A stretch of 64,000 nucleotides of DNA, taken from assembly GCF_003367315.1 (NCBI RefSeq), contig NZ_CP031415.1, forward strand, positions 928,001-992,000, read 5' to 3'. Positions 17,138 through 25,655 of this stretch are shown piece by piece; position 1 is the first letter of the stretch, and each line of letters starts with the position of its first letter. The notes below the pieces were generated by a model. The model was not told where the DNA came from. It ran no database searches and saw only the letters and a list, made by a program, of their open reading frames with translations. A program made the position numbers and the translations under genes. The stretch comes from Saccharospirillum mangrovi (lineage in GTDB: Bacteria; Pseudomonadota; Gammaproteobacteria; Pseudomonadales; Natronospirillaceae).

Positions 17138-18046
17138 GTGCTTGATCAAGTCCGAATCGATTTTGACCCCGCCAGCCTGACGCTGTTGAACAGCCTGCTG
17201 GCGCTGATGATGTTTGCTGCGGCGCTGTCGGTGCGCAGCGCCGATTTCCGCTACATTCTGCGTTCGCCCAAAGCGCCGTTGATCGGCTTGGCCTGTCAGT
17301 TTGTGCTGCTGCCGGCGGCGACGTATGGCCTGACGCGCGTGCTGAATTTAACGCCGTCCATCGCGCTCGGCATGATTCTGGTGGCGGCCTGTCCGGGCGG
17401 CAGTTTTTCCAACATCATGACCTGGCTCAGCCGTGGTCATCTGGCAACCTCGGTCAGCATGACGGCGATTTCCTCAACCGCCGCCCTGGTGATGACGCCG
17501 CTGAATTTCATGTTCTATGCCCGCCTGAACCCCGATACCCGTCCCATTGTTGAAGCCATTGCCGTCGAGCCGATGCAGATGATGAAACTGGTGGCGCTGG
17601 TGTTGGTGATTCCGCTGCTGCTGGGCATGTTCGCCGGCCAGCGTTTTCCTGGTTTTGCGCAGCGTGCCGACCGACCGGCGCGTTGGTTGTCGTTGCTGGT
17701 GTTTTTAGTGTTCGTCGCCATTGCCTTCAGCCGCAACGGCGGTTTGTTTATGCAGCACGCGGCGTCGTTTGCCGGCCTGGTGATTCTGCACAATGCCGTG
17801 GCACTGGCGTTGGGTTGGGGCTCGGCACGACTGGCGCGGCTCAGCGAATCTGAAGTGCGGGCGGTGACGCTGGAAGTGGGCATTCAGAATTCGGGGCTGG
17901 GGCTGATCATTCTGTTCAGCTTCTACCCGGAACTGGGCGGCATGATGTTGATTGCCGCCTTCTGGGGTGTCTGGCATTTGGTCAGTGGGCTGACGTTGTC
18001 GGCGTTCTGGTCGCGGCGCGCACCGCAGCCGTTGCCTGCCGTCTAG
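17138..18046 (+). CDS. Bile acid:sodium symporter (BASS) family transporter
   Basis: This 302-residue, very hydrophobic protein has about nine to ten predicted transmembrane helices. Helix pairs with unwound prolines and the motif ACPGGSFSNIMTWLSRG identify the BASS/SBF family. Members use sodium to import bile acids, pantoate, keto acids and other organic anions, so the substrate here is open. The start is GTG with ACGGAG 7 bases upstream. Its TAG stop overlaps the stop of the convergent AraC gene within CTAG at 18043-18046. Confidence 0.87.
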   Translation: MLDQVRIDFDPASLTLLNSLLALMMFAAALSVRSADFRYILRSPKAPLIGLACQFVLLPAATYGLTRVLNLTPSIALGMILVAACPGGSFSNIMTWLSRGHLATSVSMTAISSTAALVMTPLNFMFYARLNPDTRPIVEAIAVEPMQMMKLVALVLVIPLLLGMFAGQRFPGFAQRADRPARWLSLLVFLVFVAIAFSRNGGLFMQHAASFAGLVILHNAVALALGWGSARLARLSESEVRAVTLEVGIQNSGLGLIILFSFYPELGGMMLIAAFWGVWHLVSGLTLSAFWSRRAPQPLPAV

Positions 18047-19020
18047 TGATGTTCCGCCGCGTACTGGCTCGGTGAGCAACCGGCCCAGCGCCGGAAGGCT
18101 TTGCTGAACGCCGAGTCGTCGCTGAAGCCCAATTGCCCGGCGATCTCGGCCAGCGAGCCGTGGTCGCCACTGAGCAAACGTTTGGCTTCGTCAAACTTCA
18201 CCCGATCCGACAACAATTTAAAGGTGGTGCCTTCGTCCGCCAGTTTGCGGTTCAGATGGCGCCCGCTGATCTGCAATTGTTCGGCAATGCGGTCGCGACC
18301 CCAACGCGGCTGTGCCCGAATCCAGTCACTCACCTCGGCCGACACACTGCCTTGCACCAGTTCCGACAATTGATGATCGGCCAGCACTTTCATGCGGCGA
18401 TACAGCGCTGCGTTGCTCTGGTTCAGCGGCAATTGCAGTTGGGCTGCATCGAACTGCACCGCGTCGGCTACCTGATGAAAACTGACCTCGGTGCCAAGGA
18501 ACTGGCGATACAGTTCGGCGGGCGCTTGTGGGCCGTGGGTGAACGCAATGCGCTCGGGCTGAAAGCGGTCGCCGGTCATCCAGCGGCCCAGATGCACCAG
18601 CGTCGCCAGCGCCGCTTCAACGCGTTGCGCCCGGGCGGCATCGTAAGTGGGGGCGTAAATCAGCGTGGCGCGGCCGTCGGCCTGGGTGAAGGTGAATTCG
18701 CCACCTTCGCCGACCAGCGGATAGTAAGCAATCAGCGTTTCCAGGGTCTCTTCGAGCGTTTCGCTGCTGAGTAACAGAAAGCCAACGATGTCGAGATTGC
18801 CCGGCAAAAAGTGCTGGCTCAGCCGCAAACCGATGGACGGATCGCCGCTCAATTCCAACGCGCTTTGCCAGATGCGGTCCTGCAACGACAGCGGCACCCG
18901 GGCGCTTGGGTCGTAGCCGCTCAACTCGGTCTGCAACGGTTGCGGCAGGCTCAGACCCAGGCGCGGCAGATTGGTGAGAATCGCCTGAGTAAATGACTGC
19001 GTGACCGTTTTCTGATGCAT
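18043..19020 (-). CDS. AraC-family transcriptional regulator
   Basis: This is a 325-residue regulator. Residues up to about 210 form the N-terminal sensing domain seen in OruR/ArgR-like AraC proteins (HFLPGNLDIVGFLLLSSETL). The C-terminal 100 residues hold two helix-turn-helix motifs, including RDRIAEQLQISGRHLNRKLA and LAEIAGQLGFSDDSAFSKAF. The ATG at 19020 has GGAGG 8 bases upstream; a TTG two codons earlier is less likely. The target is not evident. The convergent BASS gene is a candidate by proximity only. Confidence 0.88.
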   Translation of the reverse strand: MHQKTVTQSFTQAILTNLPRLGLSLPQPLQTELSGYDPSARVPLSLQDRIWQSALELSGDPSIGLRLSQHFLPGNLDIVGFLLLSSETLEETLETLIAYYPLVGEGGEFTFTQADGRATLIYAPTYDAARAQRVEAALATLVHLGRWMTGDRFQPERIAFTHGPQAPAELYRQFLGTEVSFHQVADAVQFDAAQLQLPLNQSNAALYRRMKVLADHQLSELVQGSVSAEVSDWIRAQPRWGRDRIAEQLQISGRHLNRKLADEGTTFKLLSDRVKFDEAKRLLSGDHGSLAEIAGQLGFSDDSAFSKAFRRWAGCSPSQYAAEHH

Positions 19021-19036
19021 GACCAAGGCCTCCGCC

Positions 19037-19807
19037 TCAGGGTTGCTGCGCCGGTTGGTGGCGTGCCTGTAACCAGGCGGCCTGTGCCGGTAGCGGCTGG
19101 TCGTCGGGCAATTCGTCCGGCTGCACGACAGCCACCACTTTCAGCCGAATGCGCTGGCGTTTGCCCAGGCGGTAGGCCCAGACCTGCGCCAGGGCGCGCA
19201 CGATCGGATGAATGCGATGCAGCAGTTGGCGCGTTGGCGAGTGCGACATCTGCACATCGACCAGAACGATCGGCTTGCCGCTGCTGCGCGCCAACCGGAC
19301 CACGCCAGTGCGCCACTGCGGATCGCGCGCTTCACTCCAGAACGGGTGCGCCACGCTGATGCCACCGGCCGGCGTCATCACCAGACGGCCACCTTCGGCG
19401 AGCAAAGCCTCAGCGGCATTGATGGAAGCGCGGCCGGCGTGGGAGCGACGTTGGTTGTCGAGCCGCACCGACAGAAAGACGCGCTGCAAAGGTTCAAACA
19501 CATTGAGAAAATGCCGGGCGATCACGCGCGTTTTCAGCCCCGGCCGGCTGGCCAGCCAGGCCAGCGCCAGACCATCGAACAAACCGTGCGGATGATTACC
19601 GGCGACGATGCAGGAACCGAGATCGTCGATCAGTTCGGCGTTCTCCACTTCCAGCTCGAAGGCGTTGCGCCGAAACAGCCAGTCGAGCATGCCGTGCAGT
19701 TGGCCGTTACCGGCGCGCCAGGCTTGATTGAGTAAACGGTCGGCCCAGTCAACGCCAACCAGAATGAACAGGCCACGTCGTAACGGGCCAGGCCAGTGTT
19801 CCAACAT
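19037..19807 (-). CDS. Glycerolipid-type acyltransferase (PlsC-like)
   Basis: The 256-residue protein carries the acyltransferase motif NHPHGLFDG, a variant of the NHx(4-5)D box, at about residues 71-79. MTPAGGISVA, like the EGTRS-type glycerol-3-phosphate site, follows near residue 145. The NHP(F/H)G form is typical of OlsB-associated and hemolysin-like acyltransferases rather than classical PlsC. It probably transfers an acyl chain to a lysophospholipid or related acceptor at the inner membrane. It lies between the MSHA genes and the AraC gene, all on the minus strand, with only 16 bases to the latter. Confidence 0.75.
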   Translation of the reverse strand: MLEHWPGPLRRGLFILVGVDWADRLLNQAWRAGNGQLHGMLDWLFRRNAFELEVENAELIDDLGSCIVAGNHPHGLFDGLALAWLASRPGLKTRVIARHFLNVFEPLQRVFLSVRLDNQRRSHAGRASINAAEALLAEGGRLVMTPAGGISVAHPFWSEARDPQWRTGVVRLARSSGKPIVLVDVQMSHSPTRQLLHRIHPIVRALAQVWAYRLGKRQRIRLKVVAVVQPDELPDDQPLPAQAAWLQARHQPAQQP

Positions 19808-19904
19808 ACCGCTTGTCCTGCTGAATCTTGTACTGCTGATGTGTGTATCGAGAAGGCGGCCGATCTGCGCCGACAGCCTGGTTTCGGGCGGCTATTATGC
19901 CGCC

Positions 19905-21173
19905 TCAACCGCCGTAGGCCGAGCCCAGATCCCACATGGGCAGGAACACGCCCAACACCAGAATCACCACCATGCCGCCCATAAAGGCGAGCAGAATCGG
20001 CTCGATCAATTCGGTCATGCGTTTCAAATCGTAGTCGACTTCCTGATCGTAGAAGTCGGCGATGTCGACCAATAAATCGGCGACGTTTCCGGTTTCCTCA
20101 CCGACGCCGATCATCTGCAAAATCAACGAGTCGAACATGCCGCTGCCGGAGGCGGTCGCCAGCAGCGATTCGCCGCGTTCAATGCCAGACACCATGCCTT
20201 CGATACCGCGACCGATGTAGTGGTTGCCAACGGTGCGGCTGCACACTTGCAACGCCTGCAACATGGGCACGCCGGCGTCGAGCATCATGGCGAACGGGCG
20301 GGCAAAACGGCCCAGGGCGATGCGTTCGTACAGCTTGCCCATCAGTGGCACTTTCAACAGCGCCCGGTCCCACAACACCGCGCCCTGGGGCGTGCGCTTC
20401 CAGCGAATCAGGCCGTAAATGCCCAGGGCGAGCAGCACCAGCAAATACGGCCAGGACACCAGCAAAAAGTTGGAACTGGCGATCAATACCCGCGTCGGCC
20501 AGGGCAGGTCGGCGCCGAGGCTGGCGAACACGCCGGAGAACGCTGGTATGACGCGGAAGTTGATGATCAACATCGCCGAGGTAATGGAGATCGACACAAA
20601 CAGCGGATAACGCGTCGCTGCCGCCAGTTGTTTGCGGGTGCTTTTCTCGCGCTCCAGATGGCCGATCAATTGTTGAAAGGCGGCGTCCAGTCGGCCGGTG
20701 GTTTCGCCTACGCGAATCATGGCGACGAACAGATCGTTGAACGCGTCCGGGTGCGCGCGCAGCGCGGTCGAGAGCGTGGAGCCCTGCGTTAAGCTGCGCG
20801 TCACGTCGTGCAAAATGGCGCTCAGGCGCGGCGAACGCGACGCATCGGCCAGGCCGTTGATGGCGCGCAACAGTGGAATGCCGGAGCGGGTCAGGGCGTG
20901 CATCTGCCGGCAGAACATAATCAGTTCGTCCAGCTTGATGCGCGCTCGGAACAGGCGGCTCAGCCAGTGGCCGTCGCTTTTGCCACGGCTTGGCGTTGCG
21001 CTGGCTTTGGCTTTCGCTTTGCGGCCTTTGGCGATTTGAACTTGCGTCGGGGTGATGTTCTGGCGGCGTAATGTCTGCACCAGCGCACTTTGCGAGGCGG
21101 CTTCCAGTTGGCCTTCGACCAGCCGGCCGTCGGCATCGCGGCCGCGATAGAAATAATCAGCCACGCTCGGCAT
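19905..21173 (-). CDS. mshG: MSHA pilus inner-membrane platform protein MshG
   Basis: The 422-residue protein belongs to the PilC/GspF family. Two homologous T2SSF domains (about 90-210 and 295-415) each end in membrane helices. Motifs include FCRQMHALTRSGIPLLRAI and LGRFARPFAMMLDAGVPMLQ. It forms the platform on which the assembly ATPase works. The ATG lies inside the end of mshE (17-bp overlap), indicating coupled translation. It is the last msh gene here. No mshF or prepilin gene follows. Confidence 0.92.
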   Translation of the reverse strand: MPSVADYFYRGRDADGRLVEGQLEAASQSALVQTLRRQNITPTQVQIAKGRKAKAKASATPSRGKSDGHWLSRLFRARIKLDELIMFCRQMHALTRSGIPLLRAINGLADASRSPRLSAILHDVTRSLTQGSTLSTALRAHPDAFNDLFVAMIRVGETTGRLDAAFQQLIGHLEREKSTRKQLAAATRYPLFVSISITSAMLIINFRVIPAFSGVFASLGADLPWPTRVLIASSNFLLVSWPYLLVLLALGIYGLIRWKRTPQGAVLWDRALLKVPLMGKLYERIALGRFARPFAMMLDAGVPMLQALQVCSRTVGNHYIGRGIEGMVSGIERGESLLATASGSGMFDSLILQMIGVGEETGNVADLLVDIADFYDQEVDYDLKRMTELIEPILLAFMGGMVVILVLGVFLPMWDLGSAYGG

Positions 21174-22887
21174 CCAGATCGTTCAGGTCCACGCTGATCT
21201 TGAACACTTCGGCGAGGTCAGTGAGGCCGTCGCGCGCGTATTCCAGCGCCCAGTCGCCCATGGGTTTGAAGTCGGGGTTGCGGCGGGCGGCGGCGATAAA
21301 GGCGGAATGGTCCTGATCGCGCAACGCCACCAGCATCGCCTCGTCCAGTTCCAGCCATTCGAACACGCCTACACGGCCGCGATAGCCGGTGTTGTTGCAG
21401 TGGTAGCAGCCGGTGCCGTGGAAGAAGGGCGTATCGACAAAACGGCCGCCGGCCAGATGTTGCAGCCAGATGCGTTCGCGCGCTTCCGGCTGATACGGCT
21501 GGCGGCAGTGTTCGCAGACTTTGCGCATCAGCCGCTGCGCCAGCACGCCGCGCAGTGCCGAGGCAATTAAATAGGATTCCACGCCCATGTCGGCCAGGCG
21601 CATGGCGCTGGAAATGGCGTCGTTGGTGTGCAGCGTCGACATCACCAAATGGCCGGTTAAGGCTGCGCGCGTGCCGATGGCGACGGTTTCCTGGTCGCGC
21701 ATTTCGCCGACCAGAATGATGTCCGGGTCCTGGCGCAACGCCGAGCGCAGAATGTTGGCGAAATTCAGTTCAATTTTCGGATTAACCTGAACCTGATTGA
21801 CGCGCGACATCCGGTATTCGATCGGGTCTTCTGCGGTAATGATTTTGCGCTGCGCCTGGTTCAGGCGGTTCAACGCCGAATACAGCGTCGTGGTTTTACC
21901 GCTGCCGGTCGGGCCGGTGACCAGAATCAGGCCGTAGGGCCGTTCGATCATCAATTCGAAGCGCTGGCGAATGGCGTCGGGCATGCCGAGGTCAGCCAGC
22001 GGTTGAATGCCGGCGGTCTGGTCGAGCAGGCGCATCACCACCGATTCGCCGTATTGCACCGGCAGCGTCGATAAACGCACGTCGATGGATTTGTTGCTGA
22101 CGCGAATGTTGAAGCGGCCGTCTTGCGGCAGGCGGCGTTCGGAAATGTCGAGGTTGGACATGATCTTCAGCCGCATTACCAACGCCGAGGCGACGCGTTT
22201 TTCCTTGATCACCTGTTCCTGCAAGGCGCCATCCACGCGCATGCGGATGCGGAATACCGACTCGTCCGGTTCGATGTGCACGTCTGAGGCGTTAATCGCC
22301 ACGGCGTCTTCGAGCACGCTTTGCAGCAGGCGGACCACCGGGGCGTCTTGCAGATCGGAATCGTCGGCCAGGTTGGCAAGGTCGAAATCGCTTTCGCGCA
22401 GTTCGCCTTCCAGTTCAACAGCGATGGATTCGATCTGGCCGGTGCGGCGGTACACCGAATCGAGCGTGGCGAGCAGTTCGGCCTCGCGCACAATCGCCGG
22501 TTTGACGGGTTTTTTCAGCCGCTTTTCGACTTCGTCGATGGCCATCAGATCGAGCGGGTCGGCCATCGCCAGCAACACGCCGTCGGCGTTGTCGGCCAGC
22601 AGCAGACAGCGGAACCGCCGTGCTACGGCTTCGTCGAGTAATTTGAGGGTGTTGGCGTCGAGCTGAAACTGGCGCAGCTCGATAAAGGGAATCTGCAAAT
22701 GGTCGGACAGCGTGCCGAGCAGTTTGTTTTCCGGCACCAGGCCCATGTCCACCAGAACCCGGCCGATTTTCTTGCCGGTCAGTTTCTGTTCTTTCAGCGC
22801 CAGGGCGAGCTGGCCGTCGGTGATCAGGCCGGCGTCAACCAGCAAATCCCCGAGGCGGATTTTTTTGCGATCTTGTGCGGTGGTCAT
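21157..22887 (-). CDS. mshE: MSHA pilus assembly ATPase MshE with c-di-GMP-binding N-domain
   Basis: The 576-residue GspE/PilB-type ATPase has Walker A GPTGSGKTT, Asp box TAEDPIEYRM, Walker B ILVGEMRDQET, His box HTNDA, and a four-cysteine zinc motif (CEHC and CYHC). The N-terminus carries two MshEN motifs, RLGDLLVDAGLI (about 11-22) and KIGRVLVDMGLV (about 40-51). In Vibrio cholerae MshE such motifs bind cyclic di-GMP and control pilus extension. MshE powers pilin polymerisation at the inner membrane. It lies 29 bases after the TPR gene and overlaps mshG. Confidence 0.95.
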   Translation of the reverse strand: MTTAQDRKKIRLGDLLVDAGLITDGQLALALKEQKLTGKKIGRVLVDMGLVPENKLLGTLSDHLQIPFIELRQFQLDANTLKLLDEAVARRFRCLLLADNADGVLLAMADPLDLMAIDEVEKRLKKPVKPAIVREAELLATLDSVYRRTGQIESIAVELEGELRESDFDLANLADDSDLQDAPVVRLLQSVLEDAVAINASDVHIEPDESVFRIRMRVDGALQEQVIKEKRVASALVMRLKIMSNLDISERRLPQDGRFNIRVSNKSIDVRLSTLPVQYGESVVMRLLDQTAGIQPLADLGMPDAIRQRFELMIERPYGLILVTGPTGSGKTTTLYSALNRLNQAQRKIITAEDPIEYRMSRVNQVQVNPKIELNFANILRSALRQDPDIILVGEMRDQETVAIGTRAALTGHLVMSTLHTNDAISSAMRLADMGVESYLIASALRGVLAQRLMRKVCEHCRQPYQPEARERIWLQHLAGGRFVDTPFFHGTGCYHCNNTGYRGRVGVFEWLELDEAMLVALRDQDHSAFIAAARRNPDFKPMGDWALEYARDGLTDLAEVFKISVDLNDLDAERG

Positions 22888-22916
22888 TCGGCGAGTCTGG
22901 TTTTACCCATTTAATG

Positions 22917-23762
22917 TCAGTGAGTCAGCGCATTGATGCGTTGCTTGGCGAAGCCCAGCAGTTTGGCATTCTTGCCACCGTTCAGATAGCGCTGATAGTG
23001 CTCCCGGGCTTCGTCAGGCAGGCGCGCCTTCTCCAGCGACACACCGAGCAGCAGATGCCAGCTCGCTTTTATCTTGGGCTGTTGCACCAGTTTCTGAAAG
23101 AAATTGATCGCCAGCAGATGCTTGTTGCGTGCCTGCTCAATCAGGCCTGCGTATTCCAGAAACGATGGGTCTTGCGGCGCCAGATCGAGGCCTTGCTGGT
23201 AGGGTTCGACCGCTTCGTCGTAATGCCGGCACAGCATGTACAGCCAGATCAGCAGAATCTTGATGCGCAGCGACTGGGCGAATTCGTCCTGGGCGTCGAT
23301 CAAAAACATCTCGGCTTCGGGGTACTGGCCGAGGCGGATCAATTCCACCGCCATTTCCACCACCTGGCGCTCGTCGCTGCCGCTTTCGGGATATCGGGCC
23401 AGGTTCGGTTTGGGGATCGACAGCGTCAGATTGGGGTTGGTCAACACCAGCGACTCGGATGGCATCAGCGTCTTGTTGCCCAGTTTGTAGCGCGTGGTGT
23501 GTTGCTGCGGCTTGATAACCTGATGGCTTTTACGCGCTTCGGTGATGCGTTTGAGCAGCGTTTGGGTGCGTGGAAACAGATCGTAGGTCAGCGCCAGATG
23601 CATCAGTTCGTAGAAGCCCAGCAGGCGTTCGCGCAACACCAGCCGACCCAGGGCGCGGGCGTCGTCTTTGTGTTTGAGCTCGTCCATCAACCGGTCAAGG
23701 CTTTGCGCATCGACCTTGCTGTGTTCCCGCAGCAGGTTGTAGAGGACGTTACTGGCCATCAT
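22917..23762 (-). CDS. TPR-containing protein of unknown role in the MSHA operon
   Basis: This 281-residue protein has no signal peptide or clear membrane helix. Its C-terminal half (from about 135) consists of tetratricopeptide-like helical pairs (LIRLGQYPEAEMFLIDAQDE, LLGVSLEKARLPDEAREHYQ). The N-terminal half is unlike anything I recognise. Its start overlaps the mshN stop as ATGA, and GGAG lies 5 bases upstream, so it is translated with the pilus genes. In the Vibrio order mshN is followed directly by mshE, so this gene is an addition. It may be a cytoplasmic adaptor for MshE; that is inference. Confidence 0.7.
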   Translation of the reverse strand: MMASNVLYNLLREHSKVDAQSLDRLMDELKHKDDARALGRLVLRERLLGFYELMHLALTYDLFPRTQTLLKRITEARKSHQVIKPQQHTTRYKLGNKTLMPSESLVLTNPNLTLSIPKPNLARYPESGSDERQVVEMAVELIRLGQYPEAEMFLIDAQDEFAQSLRIKILLIWLYMLCRHYDEAVEPYQQGLDLAPQDPSFLEYAGLIEQARNKHLLAINFFQKLVQQPKIKASWHLLLGVSLEKARLPDEAREHYQRYLNGGKNAKLLGFAKQRINALTH

Positions 23763-24742
23763 GGCGTCTCCAATGACCGAACCCGATTGTTGGCAAACGC
23801 CGTGAGTCTGGGGTTATCGGCCGCAAATCGATTGAGGTAATTGTGGTACAGACGCACGGCCTGTGCCACCTGACCGCTGTTTTCCGCATTGATCGCCCAA
23901 TGCAGTTGCCAGGCACCGTGCGTGGGTTGGGCACGTGTCAGTTGCTCGAACAGGACTGCGGCTTGCTCGGGCCGGCCGGCTTTTTCGTGCCACAGCGCCA
24001 ACAGGCCTTGCGCTTCGACGGAATTCTGACCTTCGAGCAAAGCGCCAATGGCGTCGAGCCGATCCTGGCTGAGCAGCAATTTAGCCAGCCAGACGCGCGG
24101 TTGGGCTGCTTCGGGCGCTTCGGCAATCCAGGCGCGCAGGCTTTGTTCTGCCAGGGCTAACTGGTTATCGGCCAATGCCGCCTGAACCTGATCCTGCCAA
24201 CGGTCTTCGATGCGCGTAACCGTTGTATTCGGTTCGCTGTTGAGCGTTGGCTGCGGCGGAGCGATTGGGGGCTCGATGGGTGTTTCAGGGGCGGTTTCAG
24301 CCGGTGGTGGTGGCTGGGAAACGGTGGTTTTCACCGGCGTTGGCTTGGGTTCGGTCGCAGTAGGCACCGGGGGTTGTTCCGGCATCATCACGGTTGCTGG
24401 GATAGCGCGGCGGCTGGGCAGTAATGCCAGGGTGTCGCTGGGTTCGGCTTGCAGGGTTTGCAGCGACGCCTGCAACTCCGGCACCAGCGAACTTAACGAT
24501 TCGGGCAAGGCAGGCAAAACAGGCAATACAGCTGTATCAGGCGGCGGCGTCAGCGGCGGCTCAGGCGTGACGCGATGCTGCCAGGGCGCCCACAGCAAGA
24601 TTACCGCCAGCGCCAAAGCGACCACCGCCACCAGCCACCAGTACTGGCCGTGAGCGCGTTTGGTGTCGCTCAGTGGATTGAACCCGCTGGCGGCACGTGG
24701 CGCTGGCAGTGGCCGCGTCAGCGCTTGATGAATCCGGCTCAC
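23759..24742 (-). CDS. mshN: MSHA biogenesis protein MshN (TPR)
   Basis: This 327-residue bitopic protein has a short cytoplasmic N-terminus and one transmembrane helix (about 33-53, YWWLVAVVALALAVILLW). A Pro/Thr/Val-rich linker of about 120 residues and periplasmic TPR-like repeats after about 180 follow. The layout and the place between mshM and mshE match MshN of Vibrio and Shewanella. It probably links inner-membrane and periplasmic parts of the assembly machine. The start is GTG, overlapping the mshM stop as GTGA. Confidence 0.8.
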   Translation of the reverse strand: MSRIHQALTRPLPAPRAASGFNPLSDTKRAHGQYWWLVAVVALALAVILLWAPWQHRVTPEPPLTPPPDTAVLPVLPALPESLSSLVPELQASLQTLQAEPSDTLALLPSRRAIPATVMMPEQPPVPTATEPKPTPVKTTVSQPPPPAETAPETPIEPPIAPPQPTLNSEPNTTVTRIEDRWQDQVQAALADNQLALAEQSLRAWIAEAPEAAQPRVWLAKLLLSQDRLDAIGALLEGQNSVEAQGLLALWHEKAGRPEQAAVLFEQLTRAQPTHGAWQLHWAINAENSGQVAQAVRLYHNYLNRFAADNPRLTAFANNRVRSLETP

Positions 24743-25644
24743 ACCAGCCTCCAGGCGGCCACGGCGATCAGAATGCCGATGGCGATCAACGCAAACCAGA
24801 CACCGTGGCGTCTGTAAGGCCGGCGTTGGTTGTCGAGCCAGGCTTGCTGCACATCGCGCACCTGAACCTGCGGCCGTTGATCGGCGTAGGCCGACAGCAA
24901 CGCCTTGTGCGCCAGCACGTTGATCATGCGCGGCACGCCGCCGGAACGGCGCTGCAACAGCGACAGGGCGCGACGATGAAACAGCGGCGGGCCGTTGTAA
25001 CCGCTGCGCGCCAGCCGAAAATCGATGTATTGGCGGGTGGCGCTGCGGTCGAGTGTTTTCAGATAGTGCGCGAAGGTGATGCGCTGGCGCAGTTGGCGAA
25101 AGCGATCCTGATCGAGCAAGTCGTCCAGTTCCGGCTGGCCGAACAGAATCACCTGCACCAGCTTTTGCTGTTCGGTTTCCAGGTTGGTGATCAGCCGCAG
25201 CGCTTCCAGCGTTTCTGCCGGCAGCGACTGGGCTTCATCGACGACGATGACCACGCCGCGTGCCTGTTCGGCCAGCGCCAGAATGCGGCGGGTGATGTGA
25301 TCGAGCAGGGCGTTGTTGTCGGCCTGTTGATCCAGATTCAGCCCCAGTTCCTGGCCGACGGCGCGGTACAGACCAATCGGCGACAGCATGGGGTTGGGAA
25401 TGTAAACCGAGTGAAACCGCTCGGCGATGTCCGGCTGTTCGGCCAGATGGCGCAACAGCCGGCGGCACAAAATGGTCTTGCCGGTGCCAACATCGCCGAC
25501 GACTTTGAGAAAGCCCTCGCCGGTGTCGAGCACGTGCGTCAGCAGGTCGAAGCAGCGTTCGTGGTCGGCCAGCCGCACGAACAACTGGGTGTCCGGCGAC
25601 AGGCTGAACGGCTTTTGCTGCAATCCAAAATGCGCTTCGTACAT
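24739..25644 (-). CDS. mshM: MSHA biogenesis ATPase MshM (ExeA/GspA-like)
   Basis: The 301-residue AAA+ ATPase begins MYEAHFGLQQKPFSLSPDTQ, typical of the ExeA/GspA family. It has Walker A GDVGTGKT (near 50), Walker B VVIVVDEAQSL (near 127) and an arginine-rich sensor region. A C-terminal hydrophobic helix (FALIAIGILIAVAAW) anchors it in the inner membrane. Such proteins help insert or localise the secretin. AGGATT precedes the ATG. It ends overlapping mshN. Confidence 0.9.
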   Translation of the reverse strand: MYEAHFGLQQKPFSLSPDTQLFVRLADHERCFDLLTHVLDTGEGFLKVVGDVGTGKTILCRRLLRHLAEQPDIAERFHSVYIPNPMLSPIGLYRAVGQELGLNLDQQADNNALLDHITRRILALAEQARGVVIVVDEAQSLPAETLEALRLITNLETEQQKLVQVILFGQPELDDLLDQDRFRQLRQRITFAHYLKTLDRSATRQYIDFRLARSGYNGPPLFHRRALSLLQRRSGGVPRMINVLAHKALLSAYADQRPQVQVRDVQQAWLDNQRRPYRRHGVWFALIAIGILIAVAAWRLV

Positions 25645-25655
25645 GCCGGCGAATC

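Noticed and set aside
18043-18046. Overlap of the BASS and AraC stop codons in CTAG
   Set aside because: Shared CTAG stops are a common chance result of compact convergent genes and need no special explanation.
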